The notes below the pieces were generated by a model that was not told where the DNA came from, did not search any database, and worked only from the letters and a program-made list of their open reading frames with translations. Below, in pieces: positions 1 through 19,129 of a DNA stretch of 64,000 nt; position 1 is the first letter of the stretch; each line of letters starts with the position of its first letter. Both the position numbers and the translations under genes were made by a program. The stretch is from the NCBI GenBank assembly GCA_037501455.1, contig CM074855.1, forward strand, positions 26,685,001-26,749,000. The letters run 5' to 3'. This DNA is from Lantana camara. Taxonomy: Eukaryota; Streptophyta; Magnoliopsida; Lamiales; Verbenaceae.

Positions 1-116
1 AGAGATGCATATGCAATCACATTGTCAATTAGTCCTAAAGCCGAACGACCTAAACTGACTCACACGACACTAGAGCCCGGGTTTTGCAACCCTTAGCTCT
101 GATACCACTTAAAGGA
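1..116 (-). mobile_element. Start of internal region of a long-LTR Ty3/Gypsy element, with primer-binding site
   Basis: Read on the minus strand, the LTR that ends at 117 is followed after 9 bases by TGGTATCAGAGC (96-107). This is the primer-binding sequence complementary to initiator Met-tRNA that many plant LTR retrotransposons use. It fixes the direction of the element as minus and makes the LTR at 117-3223 the 5' LTR. Only about 100 bases of internal region are in the window; gag and pol, if present, lie beyond the left edge. Confidence 0.8.
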
Positions 117-3100
117 TGTAACGCCCGAGCGTGAGGCGCCACATCCCCCGCACCGAGACCCGACCCGCATAGGAAATGGAAATTTCCTACACGTGCCAAA
201 TCACGGCGAACGAGGACACAACACACACGCTAAGCTAGGCGGAAGCTAACCCTTAAACCAAACAATAACCAACATGAATTAAAATCGAGAAACAAATGCA
301 ATAGCGGAAGCAATAAACATAAATATTCACATTGAGCATCCAAGCTCCAAAAATAGATCAACCTATACAATAAGTAGTAGTAATGCCATCATGGCTCAAA
401 ATAGCATAATTCGCTCCATACTAATCCAAAATACAAAATATAAGTGCAAATGAGTGTAAAGGAAATGCTAGACACAAATGCAAGACCTAGACGACTCGAA
501 TTCCCGCCTAGCACCTCCAAACCTGCATGAAACAACTGAAAACAAACCGGGTTCAGTCTAAAAGAGACTGGTGGGTATAAAAGCGGGGCATAAGTATAAA
601 TATCGCGAAATTGAAACATATACATGCAAGCCCTAATCCTATAGAAGTTTGATAAGAAATTTCCCAAGCGGGCAAAACAAATAAAACATCCATGGGATTA
701 CGACTATCATATTCATTCATAATTAACATAGGGTTTAAGGCCCGGCGAGTGGGCGTGCATCATCTCCAACCTTCTCCTCGTGTAATCATATTCATAAATT
801 CATAAGTTGTCATACATAACATATGTGCACATACATAATGATCATAATCATTCATATACACCTTCTTCCTCCGGTGGTGGACGAGTTTGCAAGACTCGAC
901 CACCTCATACATAATGGCTAGTGAGGTACATGAATCCTCAAAAGCCCGACTAGCGTTTCCTCGTCAAAACTCCTGACGAGATCCGTTTCGACGTAAAATG
1001 GTTGGAACTAGTGCACGGGTTCACCGTCGGCCCTTGCCTCCCCGGCTTACCACGATACACTAAGCTCCGGGGCCCGTGATCATAACATACATGCAATCTC
1101 GCCAAAACATAAGGTAGGTTTTCATGAAAGAAGGCTTAACAATCGAAAATCATAAGACTCTTTAAAAGACTCGATAAATATAAATATAACTTTTGGCTTA
1201 AAACGGTCACATAAGGGTTATATCGGGTCAAGATAACTATTAGTAGAGAAACCCACCTTAAACCGTCAAAAGAAGACACAAAAGCCTCAAGGATTGGCCT
1301 CGTCTCCAACCGGATCAAAATCTGTGCAAGAAAGGTGAAGTGAGACTCAAAATGACCAATTAAGACGCTCGGCAATGAAATGATCATGATATGAATGCAT
1401 AAAAGAGTATGTTATGTAATGAACATGTTCATGTGCACTATTAATGTCTTAAAGACATATAAACGTTCATTTCATTCATTCAATGAAGCATTCGTATTCA
1501 AACGAGTTCATATCTTTCACATTTCACATCAAATGAATCCATAAATTTAATAAAATGCTCAAATCACTCTATTTAACATATTAATAAATTATAAATATCA
1601 TAGAGGGGTAAAGAAAATATAAAACAAATCAATTAAACCACATATACATTCATGTATTGCAAAAAGAGAGCAAAAGGTCATATTTCACGTAGGTGCAGGA
1701 CAATTCATATTAAAATTCAAGTCATGAAATGTAACATGTACTGGAGCAATTAAATAACATAAATAAGACATAAAGGAGACCAAAGGATCAAATAAAAGGC
1801 AAAGAAAGACAAGGCAAAAACGCAACAGCAGCAGCAGCTCGTGAACGGCGGTTTATTCTTCATCTTTGCAGCTGAAAACTGACCCAAAACCAAGGCACAA
1901 CAAGGGATACACATAGAGCAACATATATACTGCAAAGCCATGCCATAATACATGAAAAAGAACACAAAAATCCCAACATTTCAGTCCCCAAAACGTGATA
2001 GCAGCTGGGCAAGGAAGAGCAGATTATTTTCTGCACATTTCTTCAAGTTTTCATGAAAATCAACAATGGTAATTCATGTTAGGCTCAAGTACCATGAAAG
2101 ATAAGGCAAATACTGAAGTTAAGGAGTTCAAAAGCTCAACAAACATGCCTCAATTCAGCTCATAAAGCAAGCAACATCAAGGATTCAAGAATTGAAGCCT
2201 AACCTAACTATTCATTCATCATCTTCAAAACTCATGAAAACATGCTCAAAATTGGGGAGGAATGGATCAAAATGACTCATAATAAATGTATATTACAACC
2301 CTAAGCTTACCTTGTGGATTGGTTGAAGGTTGGAGGAGATTTGAGCTTGAATCTCCAAGGAGGGCTGGAGTTACGGGATTTTCTGGAATGCAGGGGATGA
2401 GGAGCTGATCTTATCCAAATGAGAGGGTGTGGTTCGGTTAAGGAGAGTAGGATCAGATAGAGGGTTGAGTTAGGGTTCCATAGGCTCAAACCATGGTTAA
2501 TTTGGTCAACAAATGAATAAATTATGATTTATTTGGTAAAAGGTGGCAGATTTGGTTCCCGTTGCATGTTTCGATTGAATTTCGGAGGTTCAAATAAATT
2601 TGGAAAAATATAAGGCTAAGTTCATCAAACTCGAATTTTCAATACGAGTTCAACGAAGGTGACGAAACTCGAATCCGAGTTTCCTAGCTCAAGATATTAA
2701 ATACGGAACCAAGGTTGCGCTAATTACTCGTTAGCCCCCGATTTGGATTCCAAAAATCAAAATAAATTCGAAACGTATGCAAACGAACCCGAAAACATGA
2801 AATGATCATATATTCATATTCATAACACATATAAGTCCAACATATTAAATTTGCACGAAATTCTGAATTCATTTCACGTAGAAACGGCAAGCAATTAAGT
2901 CATTCAAGCGCAAATAGTTCAAAGAAAATTCATATAAATTCAAATTCAAATTCAAATATTTTCAAATAATTAAATATTTTAATAATATAATATAACTAAA
3001 ACAATTGCACGATTTAATATATAGATATAATTATTAACATTAAAAATATATATATATCCGCTAATTCATATATATATAATATTAACTAACTTAATATATA

Positions 3101-3223
3101 TAAAAATTAACATTTAATATATAAAATAAAATTAAATATATAAAACACGTATAAATAATTAATTCGCGCAATTTGGTAAACACATACGTCATACCTGTAC
3201 GACCGAAATATCGGGGCGTCACA
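117..3223 (-). mobile_element. 5' LTR of a long-LTR Ty3/Gypsy element (Tekay/Del-like)
   Basis: On the plus strand the block begins TGTAACGCCCG and ends CGGGGCGTCACA, short inverted ends of the TG...CA type. It is homologous over its length to 26706-30611, 52036-55924 and 62455-64000. Shared blocks include CACATCCCCCGCACC near the plus-strand start, a CAGTCT/AGACTG hairpin followed by TATAAAA at 576-582, and CCCGGCGAGTGGGCGTGCA near 740. The primer-binding site at 96-107 shows that it is the 5' LTR of a minus-strand element. At 3107 bp it is shorter than its relatives. The flanking 5 bp on the gene side (3224-3228) have no partner in the window because the other end is outside. The lineage name is inferred from LTR length, termini and primer-binding site. 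Open frames inside are short and unconvincing. Confidence 0.82.
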
Positions 3224-3657
3224 GTGATGTTGTCTTTGAAATACACAAGCAGGTTTATGTAATTTGCTACTCCATTCAGCACAACTTTTTGGTCAGTGAT
3301 GAATGTACATAGACATGTTTTTTGGTGTTGAATGAATTGAATTTATGCAATTTGCTAGTCCATTCATATTGCAATTAAATCAAAGAACAGGGTATATAAT
3401 TTGCAAAAGGTTCCATTAACCATAGGAAAAAGTACATAACATACAACCGATTTAGAGACGATCCGTCTACACAAAACTGATTACATCTAATCATACCAAC
3501 ATAGATAAAAATCTACCACAAGAACATATAACAAACACTAGCTATTACAACAATGAACACAAGTTGGGAAACTGGAAGCCCTTTTTTTTTGCCGCATCGC
3601 CTCCTCAATTTCTTTTAGCCGTTTTGCCTCCTCAATTTGACCTTCAAGGTTGTTGAT

Positions 3658-3929
3658 TTACCTTAGTAGCCCTGGAATTATTTGCTTGGAACGCTCACAC
3701 ATTGGAGCTTCAGTCCACGCGAAGAAATTGCAGCCCCCTGGGGACTAAAACCGAATAAGCAAAACATAATTAAAAGGAGAAGCTGTGTTGGGGAGAGAAT
3801 AGAGGAAAACGACTTTACCCGGAAATTCTCACAGCAGATGTAGCGACTCCCAGAATTAAGATCAGTCCAAGAAGTTCTTTGAATAACCGCCCTTCCACAA
3901 TTGCAGTTTCCATCGTTGCCTCTCTCCAT
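3658..3929 (-). CDS. GRF-type zinc finger mini-protein, two exons
   Basis: The exons are 3929-3819 (111 nt) and 3744-3658 (87 nt), joined over a GT-AG intron in phase 0, giving 65 residues and a stop. The product matches the plant GRF zinc finger (zf-GRF): a CNCG motif (Cys9, Cys11), the RTSWTD stretch, Cys32/Cys33, then GCNFFAW (Cys42). This family binds zinc and possibly single-stranded nucleic acid. Family members usually continue after the finger into a coiled coil and a membrane segment. Here the frame stops at TAA right after PGLLR, yet the downstream codons would still read a coiled-coil-like NNLEGQIEEAKRLKEI, so the TAA may be a nonsense change. The 5' flank (3930-4240) holds a poly-A tract and terminal-repeat-like sequence, so the gene may be transposon-carried. 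The long LTR inserted about 430 bp downstream of the stop. The fold is clear; whether the gene is active is not. Confidence 0.68.
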
Positions 3930-5333
3930 TCTTCCTGAAATAGCACAACTTTGAACGAAAAATTAGGGTTGAGAATTGGGTGTTTGGGGTTTTTACCCTG
4001 ACACGCGTGAGAGATGGTTGTGAGTTGAATGGACACAATTACCCCTTTAAAAATTATGCTTAAGTCACGTGTGGGTGAATGAACGGAATATTCCGCGAAT
4101 ATATGCCGGAAATGCGAAAAAAGGATTGGGTGTTACGATTTACAAAGTTAAGGGGGTTTAATGCCAAAAAAAAAAAAAAAAAAGGATAGTGGGAAAAGTG
4201 CAAAACCATTCAAAGGACAGGGGGTTGCCGGGTTTACCCCTTTATTTATTATTTCAGGTCAGTTCAGTTTAATATATTTATTAATTTCTCTAATTTGACC
4301 AATAAAAACATTTTACTTAATTGCATGTTGAGATTAAAACCAACTTATATTCATATCAAGTAGCAATAGAAAATAAAATAAGATTATCTACATGTACCCT
4401 TAATTAGCTGAATAACTTGCAGCTTCAGAATTGTTATATATAGATTTGATTCATATCTTTACTACGTCAATATAATATCCATTTCTTTGATCGCAACAAG
4501 TAAATCAAGAATCACAAAGTTTGCAACCTGAGCTTATTCCTTGTATCCGCCAGCACGTAAGCATATGGAACTGATTAAGGTTTCCAAACACAAAGAAAGA
4601 ATGATCAAATCTATAAAATCTGCCATTCTTCTGATGGGCTTTAATTTGTTTCTCCTCACAAGTAAACAACATTTGAAACTTCAAAAAAAGTCGTTTCCTT
4701 AATAATCATCGACGATGCTAACATTATCGGAATGTGCTCACAAAATATATAGAGTGGTGGTATCTCTGCTTCTTCGTACAGCATTTTACACATACGTTCT
4801 CATTTCATGGCTTCTATCTTTGGATCAGCATCAGCATCAGCATCCTGACTCGATCAAGGCAACTACCTACACTCTTTTTTAACTTCTTTGTTCTTAGGTT
4901 TGGTATATGGACTTAAATTTTCCGCAAAATGATTATTTATTTTCATCTTTTGAGATTTGAAATACTATATTCTCACTTGTTTATTTTGTCTTTCTAACAA
5001 GTAACAATGAGAATACAAAGTAGAATTACCCTTCATTCATATCCCAAAATGTAATAAATATGCATGCTGCACCCAAGGATGCACCTGAAAATGAAAATTT
5101 TAGATCTGATTGAGATCCAACTCAATCAATTATATGATAAATTATACTATATTTACAATTTAGTTAAATATTTTTTTCTAAAATTTAGATCAATCACAGT
5201 AATCCCTTCCTCGTTGTACTGATTTGCCAAGAGAGCTAGAATTACTCCTACAAGACACGTTTGAATGCACAATGCACAAACAAATTACATTTACATCCCC
5301 TTCGGTCCATTGTCCGAAAACTAAAAACAGCAA
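3930..5333. other. Intergenic, AT-rich; upstream region of two divergent genes
   Basis: No coding sequence is supported. An A-run at about 4167-4184 lies between CG-containing sequence and a G-rich tract (GGGGGTTGCCGGG), resembling the end of a DNA transposon. A TATA-like stretch lies at about 5130-5155, upstream of the dehydrogenase start. Three tandem ATCAGC hexamers occur near 4823-4840. Confidence 0.4.
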
Positions 5334-6410
5334 ATGCCCTTTGAAATGCAGAAAGAAGAAGTGAAGGCCGTCGGCTACGCCGCCCACGACGCGTCGGGAG
5401 TTCTAACTCCTTTCAAGTTCACCCGTGCCGCCGGCGAGCATGACGTACAGCTCAAAGTACTCTACTGCGGCATCTGCCACTCCGATCTCCACTCCATCAA
5501 AAACGAGTGGGGCGGATCCCCCTACCCCATGGTACCCGGTCACGAGATCGTTGGCGAGGTAACCGATGTCGGATCCAAGGTCACCAAGTTCAAAATCGGC
5601 GACAAAGTCGGCATCGGATGCCTCATCGACTCCTGCCGGAACTGCGATTCCTGCACCTCCGGTCTTGAGCAGTTCTGCCCCGACGTGGTGTACACATTCA
5701 AGAGCCGATTGCCCGACGGTTCCCTCACCTACGGTGGCTTCTCCAACATCATGATCGCCAACCAGGACTTCATCTTTAAATGGCCGGAAAATCTCCCCCT
5801 CGACAGAGGCGCCCCTCTCCTCTGCGCCGGAATAACCGTATACAGCCCCTTGAGATACTTCGGCCTCGACAAACCCGGCCTACACATCGGAATACTCGGA
5901 CTAGGCGGACTTGGCCATGTCGGGGTGAAATTCGCTAAAGCTTTCGGAGCAAAGGTGACGGTTATCAGCACTTCGGCGAGTAAGAAGAAGGAAGCCATGG
6001 AAAGCTTCGGCGCCGATGGTTTCATCGTCAGCCGTGAGGCAACGGAGATTGAGGCGGCGGCGGGGACATTAGACGGGATTATCGACACCGTTTCTGCGCC
6101 TCATGAGATGATGCCGTACTTGAGTTTGTTGAAGACGAATGGGAAGCTGATTGTGTTGGGGTTGCCGGAGAAGCCGCTTGAGGTGCCTCCGTTTGCGATT
6201 GTTAATGGGCGGAAGACGGTGGCGGGGAGCTTGATCGGTGGGGTGAAGGAGACTCAAGAAATGATTGATTTTGCGGCGAAGCATAATATATTGGCTGATG
6301 TAGAGATGATCGCCATGGATTACGTGAATATTGCGATGGAGCGGCTTGCGAAGAACGATGTCAGGTACAGGTTTGTGATCGATGTGGGGAAGACGCTCAA
6401 AGCTGAGTGA
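5334..6410 (+). CDS. Zinc-dependent cinnamyl alcohol dehydrogenase / 8-hydroxygeraniol dehydrogenase-like protein
   Basis: This 358-residue single-exon protein belongs to the plant medium-chain alcohol dehydrogenase family (CAD/ELI3/mannitol dehydrogenase group). It would reversibly oxidise a primary alcohol to the aldehyde in the cytosol. Catalytic zinc ligands are visible: Cys48 (in CGICHSDLH), His70-Glu71 (GHE) and Cys164. Structural zinc ligands are Cys101, Cys104, Cys107 and Cys115. The Rossmann motif GLGGLG is at 189-194, and Ser212 after the second beta strand is typical of NADP(H) use. Length fits the family (about 355-360). The first ATG is at 5334 and a second in-frame ATG at 5346 is also possible. 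No intron interrupts the frame, although relatives usually have several. Third-position usage shifts from C-rich in the first half to G/T-rich after about 5990. Substrate (monolignol aldehyde, mannitol or monoterpene alcohol) cannot be decided from sequence alone. Confidence 0.93.
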   Translation: MPFEMQKEEVKAVGYAAHDASGVLTPFKFTRAAGEHDVQLKVLYCGICHSDLHSIKNEWGGSPYPMVPGHEIVGEVTDVGSKVTKFKIGDKVGIGCLIDSCRNCDSCTSGLEQFCPDVVYTFKSRLPDGSLTYGGFSNIMIANQDFIFKWPENLPLDRGAPLLCAGITVYSPLRYFGLDKPGLHIGILGLGGLGHVGVKFAKAFGAKVTVISTSASKKKEAMESFGADGFIVSREATEIEAAAGTLDGIIDTVSAPHEMMPYLSLLKTNGKLIVLGLPEKPLEVPPFAIVNGRKTVAGSLIGGVKETQEMIDFAAKHNILADVEMIAMDYVNIAMERLAKNDVRYRFVIDVGKTLKAE

Positions 6411-7292
6411 TTGCAGAAAGTGTTTGGCATTAGTGTACGTGATGATGTCGTGCTACATGAATAACTGTAATATCACATACCAATTTATAATTTGTAAATT
6501 TAAGCCTATAGTACTTTTGGTCTTTAATTGGGAAGATCAAGTTCAACGAAAATTCTCATCCACAACCCTTTAGATGTCGAATCCAACCAATGATGACATA
6601 CGTGTTATTTGATTATCCATTCTTTCTAAATTTATTCTAAGCAAATTAAGTTTGAATTGGTTGCAAAAGTTTTCATTAATTGATCCGTAGAAAATGAAAA
6701 TACAGCTTCGTAGCTTTGCTTCGGAGAAGAAAATTAAAAGTATTTCAAATATTGAAAGTTATAATATGACACCAAGGATTTATTTTGTAAGAAACTAAGA
6801 ATATCTCTAATGAAAATTGAAAAACTAGGAGAATACTCCTAACGATGGGCTTCTCTTCAAGGAAAAAGAAACTTCAAAAATTGTATCGTAATTTCTAACA
6901 CTTATATGATATATAGGAGTAGCTAGCTGCGAAATGCTAACAAAGAGACAAGATAATTTAGAGGTGAGTATTTACAAACAGTAAATCACAGATTTGAGTC
7001 TCTTTAGTACTAATTGAAAAATTAGCGATCATCCTTTTAACAGAAAAATAAAAGCTAGCAAATTAAAGCGATAGGGTTGGCATCACGGTTCAAAACCGAA
7101 TTACATAATCAGCAACCATTTAGATACAATTATTTGCAATATTATACATGCCTTTTCCAACATTATTAGGGAGCAAACAAAAGGGAAAGGAAGGTTCAAA
7201 ACTAAATCGTGTGAAAATTGATCACAGTGCCCTTTTTTTTTTATCGGAACAATGAAAGATATTATACAAATTATTAACAACAATAACAACAG
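6411..7292. other. Intergenic between convergent 3' ends
   Basis: This AT-rich spacer lies between the dehydrogenase stop and the kinase stop. It should contain both 3' untranslated regions. I see no coding, RNA or repeat feature in it. Confidence 0.5.
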
Positions 7293-14686
<7,394 letters not shown>

Positions 14687-15118
14687 TTGGAATTTGGAAA
14701 GAAGATATGTGTTGTGCTTTCTTTCTCTTAGTGGGGTTATAGGGAAAATTGATGAGACAAGGAGAGTAGAGTTAAGGTTTGAGCAAGGAATGTGTTTTGC
14801 AGATGATGTTAGAGAATAAAAACGAAGATGGTGCTACTTTTTGAGGTTCTTTGCTTTGGTGTAGGGATGTCCGTCTTGGCTACTCGTTTGCCTCTTTTAA
14901 TTGTTTTTCGTATCGTTATGGACAAGAGAAAGTGGGAAACGGGTTTTTCTAATTGAATTAATTCTTGCTTCAGACTTTGGCTATGCCATTTTTGTTAGGT
15001 TCAAATTAAAATAATGGTTCCTATCCCTTCTTTTTCTTGATGACAAACTTTTCCAACGTGTATTTTGGATTAGATCATTATTCATCGCATTTCGAGTGAT
15101 TTGTATCTATTGTGAAAT

Positions 15119-15172
<54 letters not shown>

Positions 15173-15949
15173 CGTTAACAAGAAAAATCAATTACATAGA
15201 ATTAATTCAATTTGATCAAATCAATTTCGATTTTGCTTTCGTAAGCATGACTTCTTTACTTCAGTTTTTGTTACAAGTTATGATGCACAAATCCGAATAT
15301 GGCGACACGCGACACAAATACGTTGACACGATTTTTTTTTTTTTAATTTTCCAAGTAAAGAGTGTCGAACAAAGTATCGAATACAAAAATACGACACGGT
15401 AAAATAATATATTTAGAAGAATCAGGACATCACAGATTACAAGAATCACCCCAAGTACCAACTAAACTGAAATGATATTTTTAGAAGAATCAGTGCATCA
15501 TAAATTACAAGAAATCACCCAAAGTACCAACTAAACTGAATTAGAAGCATCATCTTCGCTCAATGTCATCCTCATGGATCTTTTTTCTTCTCTTTTCCCC
15601 CCCAATGATTAGTTATGTGAATGATTGAGCATAGCTAAATTTGACAATAATTCCATGTAATATGATTAAGTTTAGTAATTCTTGGATCGTATCGTCTTTA
15701 ACTTTGTGGTAAATTTTCCTACTATTTGTGAGAGTTTATTTTGCAAATTTCCTCGGAATCCCATTTAAAATTCCTTTGGAATTATCGGAAATTTTAACAT
15801 TTCAATAGATTCTTGATAGAATTATTCTCTCCGAAATTACCTATTTTCTTACTGTGAACTGTGAGCAAAAATAAATTACATGACAAGCACGGTAACTAAG
15901 TTCAATATGACTAAATAAGAGATGAAGTAAAATTATTGGTTAATTAATT
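14687..15949. other. Intergenic upstream of kinase, with (AT)n tract and a 68-bp duplication
   Basis: This region contains the presumed kinase promoter. (AT)n runs at 15121-15169. A sequence with period 68 bp is duplicated at about 15411-15545 (TTAGAAGAATCAG... at 15413 and 15481). At 15279-15400 there is a degenerate stretch with repeated CGACACG motifs and a T-run, possibly an old relative of the GTGTCCG element family listed below. No coding region is supported. Confidence 0.5.
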
Positions 15950-17151
15950 TGATGTAATATATGAATGCAATCTGGAAAATTTTCGTTGAGCAGACAGTAA
16001 TTGCATTAAATAGTGTGGTTGAGACATTTCAGAAGACGTTGGAACTCAAATTAAATTTCAGCAAATCACATGTGTTGTTTACACCTTATATATTAAATGA
16101 TTTAAAGTAACAAGTTACTAGAATTTTGGGCATGTAAAGTACAGATAACTTGAAGAATTATTTGGGGATGTGTAAGAACTTTGGCCGAAACTATAATGAA
16201 TATTTCTCGATTGTAATTAATTGAGTCGAAAAATGCTTTTGGGATAGAAAGCTAAAACGACAAATCTTTCCGGATGAATAACACTTATTATGTGCATCAC
16301 GAGCTCAATCCCTGTCTACTAAATGCACACAAATTGGTTCTCCAATCACACGTAAAAAAACTTGATCAACTTAAATTCAACTTTTTTTAGATGACTCATA
16401 TAACAAGGAAATGGCCCCATGCATCTTGTAGGGTGGAAGAAGGTGGCTAGAAAGAAGCAAGAAGGCAAATTGGGTCTTAGAGAAGCCCAAAAAAAAAATA
16501 TAGCGATACTCGCTAAATGGGATGGAGAATGCTCAACAAGGAGACAACGGTGTGAAACTAGATAAATAAGAAAAAATATTTACAAGGGGATGACATTCTT
16601 GTACATAAGCCCCAACTTATGGTTTCCTGAGCATGAAAGGGGATAGTTAGAAACAATTGGATGGTGGAACCATTTTGTAAATGGAGGATCGGGAACAGTG
16701 AATGAACATCTTTATGGAATGATAGATGGTTATCACAGGGCAAACTAGCGGACATCTTTGGAGATAACATTCATGGGAAGGATAAAGATTTTATTATATG
16801 TAATCTCATTGACACAGATAAAAACTGAAACCTGGATAAGCTGAAAACAGTACTGCTCAAGGAGGTAGTGAATGAGATACTTAGTGTCCTAATTGCGCTA
16901 CATGATAATGCAGATAAGAGAGTTTGGACTGGGTCAACTAAAGATAAATTCTCCTATAAAATGACTATACTCTGCTTATAGTGTCAGATGAGAGAAAAAT
17001 TGAAAATGAACTTGAAAATTACCTTGCCCCCAAAAGTTCATGATTTTCCTTTTAGCTTTGCCAATATGATAGCTTTCTCACGAATGTATTGAAGTATGAT
17101 AGAAAATCTAGGGAAAATGATGTATGTATATAGTGTTGTACAGGATATGAA
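15950..17151 (+). pseudogene. Decayed LINE reverse transcriptase C-terminal part (left piece)
   Basis: Conceptual translation with many stops and frameshifts gives stretches typical of plant non-LTR retrotransposon ORF2. Around 16025-16260 are KLNFSKSHVLF, then NLKNYLGM and an FWDRKLKRQ-like stretch (the region after the RT catalytic core). Near 16420-16480 is HLVGWKKVARKKQEGKLGLRE. The piece ends at the Mutator-like insertion with CCTGYE, part of the zinc-binding RT-associated domain, and resumes at 19130. It is non-functional. Confidence 0.65.
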
Positions 17152-17439
17152 GAGAAAAATGCAAAAATGGTATACCAACTAACCCCATTTCGCAATTTTG
17201 GTACTAAATTTTTTCCGGTGAAAAAATTAACCCCTAACTAACAAAGTTAGCATTTTCGTGCATCTTTTCACCGGAGTTACACAGCTGGCGCCGGGAAATG
17301 CAACGTGGGTCCGAGTTTGTGCTTAGGTGGATAGTACGTCACACGTGTGATGCCACGTCTGTTGTTCCCAGATAGGGAAAATTGCATAAATGGTATACGA
17401 ACTTCACCCTTTCAGCAAATTTGGTACAATAACTTTTCC
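17152..17439 (+). repeat. Left terminal inverted repeat of the Mutator-like element
   Basis: This arm is the reverse complement of 18832-19119. It contains CACACGTGTG-like sequence near 17340 and a GGCGCC motif near 17289. Two to a few substitutions separate the arms. Confidence 0.9.
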
Positions 17440-17599
17440 GACGGCAAATGTAACCCCTATGTACAAAAAATTACAATTTAATGCAAAATTTTGCCAGAGA
17501 CCGGAAACACACTCTGGTATCATAAAGTTTACCATTAAACAAAATAAAATGTTTATTTTCTCTGGTACGATAAAAGATGATCTTTCTCGATAAAAACCT

Positions 17600-18831
17600 T
17601 AAGCTATTTTTCATTATAACTTGAGTTCGGGAATTCGGATTCAAATTCCATCTCCTTCGTTGGACTCGTTTCGACGATCCGGATCCAATGGAACAAGTCT
17701 TATACTTTTTCGATGTCATTTGGCCCTCCGACGCAAGAAAATTCAACCCATATGACCCATTTACGCCCTTTCGACCTTTGAGCTTTCTTGACCTGATTTT
17801 GACCCAAATTTTTGGCCCTTTTAACCCAAGACAACCCTTAATCCTCCCATCACTCTCATTTAACCTCTCATTCATGTTTTGGCCCAAGAAAGAAGCAAGG
17901 GAAGAAGGCAACAAGGGTTTCTTCCATATTCATACCTTTAAGAGCTCATAACTTTATTTCTTCTTCTCCATCTTCAAACCTTGAAAGAGAGGTTAACTTT
18001 GGCACTAGTTCTTGCCTTACCCGAGGGTACCAAGGGCTATGCAATATACACCGATACTTGAAAGAAAGGTCTCGGTTGTGTTTTAATGTAAAGTGGCCGA
18101 GTTGTAGCTTATGCTTCGAGGAAATTAAAGGAGCATGAGAAGAACTACTCCACTCACGATCTTGGGTTGGCCGTCGTTGTGTTTGCTTTGGCGAAGTAGC
18201 GTCACTACCTCTATGTGCAACGTTCTAAGTGTTTACCGATCACAAGGGCCTCAACATTATTCGAGTTCCAAGTTCAGATTTGATGATTTGGGTTTGCTAA
18301 GGTTTAAAGCAAGAGTTTGTGTCCCCACAAGAGTTCAAGAGACTTATACTTGAGGAGTCACATTGCTTATGTTATTCGATACATTCGGGGAGGTACGAAG
18401 ATGTATCGGGATTTGAAGGAGAAGTTTTGGTGGAGTGGCATGAAAAGAGATGTCGCGAACTTCGTGAAGTGATGTCTAAAGTGTCAAAAAGTTAAAGCAG
18501 AGTATCAAAAGCTGGGAGGAACTCTCCAACCACTTCTGATCCACAAGTGGAAATGGGAGTAAGTGACAATGGACTTCATGTCCGGCTTGTCGAGGACCAA
18601 AGGAGAGTACGATGAAATATGGGTGGTTATTGATATATTAAACAAGTCAGCCCATTCCTCAAGGTTCGAATGTCCGACAAGGTTCAAAAGCTAGCAGACG
18701 TATATTGTAGAGAGATCGTAAGATTGCACGGAGTTCCGGTTAGTATTGTTTCGGATCGAGATCCAAGGTTTATGGCGACATTCTGGCGGAATTTACAGAA
18801 GTGTTTGGGCACCCGACTTTATTTTGTTAAT
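17600..18831 (+). pseudogene. Captured Ty3/Gypsy LTR piece plus RNase H and integrase fragments
   Basis: Bases 17615-17990 align by eye with the reverse complement of the long LTR family (compare 55010-55220), for example TTCGGGAATTCGGATTC and the following TTCGTTGGACTCGT. From about 18005 the plus strand reads RT-RNase H remnants ([32 protein letters not shown]), then at 18350-18480 the integrase zinc-finger region. At about 18670-18830 comes an integrase core piece (HGVPVSIVSDRDPRF). Stops and frameshifts are frequent. The order LTR then pol suggests capture from a deleted element copy of a chromovirus type. It is not translatable as a whole. Confidence 0.7.
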
Positions 18832-19119
18832 GGAAAAGTTATTGTACCAAATTTGCTGAAAGGGTGAAGTTCGTATACCATTTATGCAATTTTCCCTATC
18901 TGGGAACAACAGACGTGGCATGACACGTGTGACGTACTATCCACCTAAGCACAAACTCGGACCCACGTTGCATTTCCCGGCGCCAACTGTGTAACTCCGG
19001 TGAAAAGATGCACGAAAATGCTAACTTTGTTAGTTAGGGGTTAATTTTTTCACCGGAAAAAATTTAGTACCAAAATTGCGAAATGGGGTTAGTTGGTATA
19101 CCATTTTTGCATTTTTCTC
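18832..19119 (-). repeat. Right terminal inverted repeat of the Mutator-like element
   Basis: This is the inverted copy of 17152-17439, ending CTC immediately before the second target duplication. Confidence 0.9.
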
Positions 19120-19129
19120 AGGATATGAA

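Larger units (their letters stand above)
17152..19119. mobile_element. Mutator-like element with 288-bp terminal inverted repeats
   Basis: The left arm 17152-17439 and right arm 18832-19119 are near-perfect inverted copies of equal length (288 bp; very few mismatches by eye), starting GAGAAAAATGCAAAAATGG. The element is flanked by a perfect 10-bp target duplication, AGGATATGAA, at 17142-17151 and 19120-19129. Long inverted repeats with a 9-11 bp duplication are typical of Mutator-like elements. It has no transposase; the 1.4-kb interior carries pieces of a Ty3/Gypsy retrotransposon, so it is a non-autonomous, Pack-MULE-like element. Each arm holds two related subrepeats (GAAAAATGCAAAAATGGTA outside, GAAAATTGCATAAATGGTA inside). 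Confidence 0.88.

Noticed and set aside
5540..6284. Open frames antisense to or in other frames of the dehydrogenase
   Set aside because: They are shadow frames caused by the GC-rich codon usage of a clear dehydrogenase gene.
17471..17914. 147-residue minus-strand frame in the Mutator-like element
   Set aside because: It overlaps the captured LTR piece, which explains the sequence, and shows no domain.
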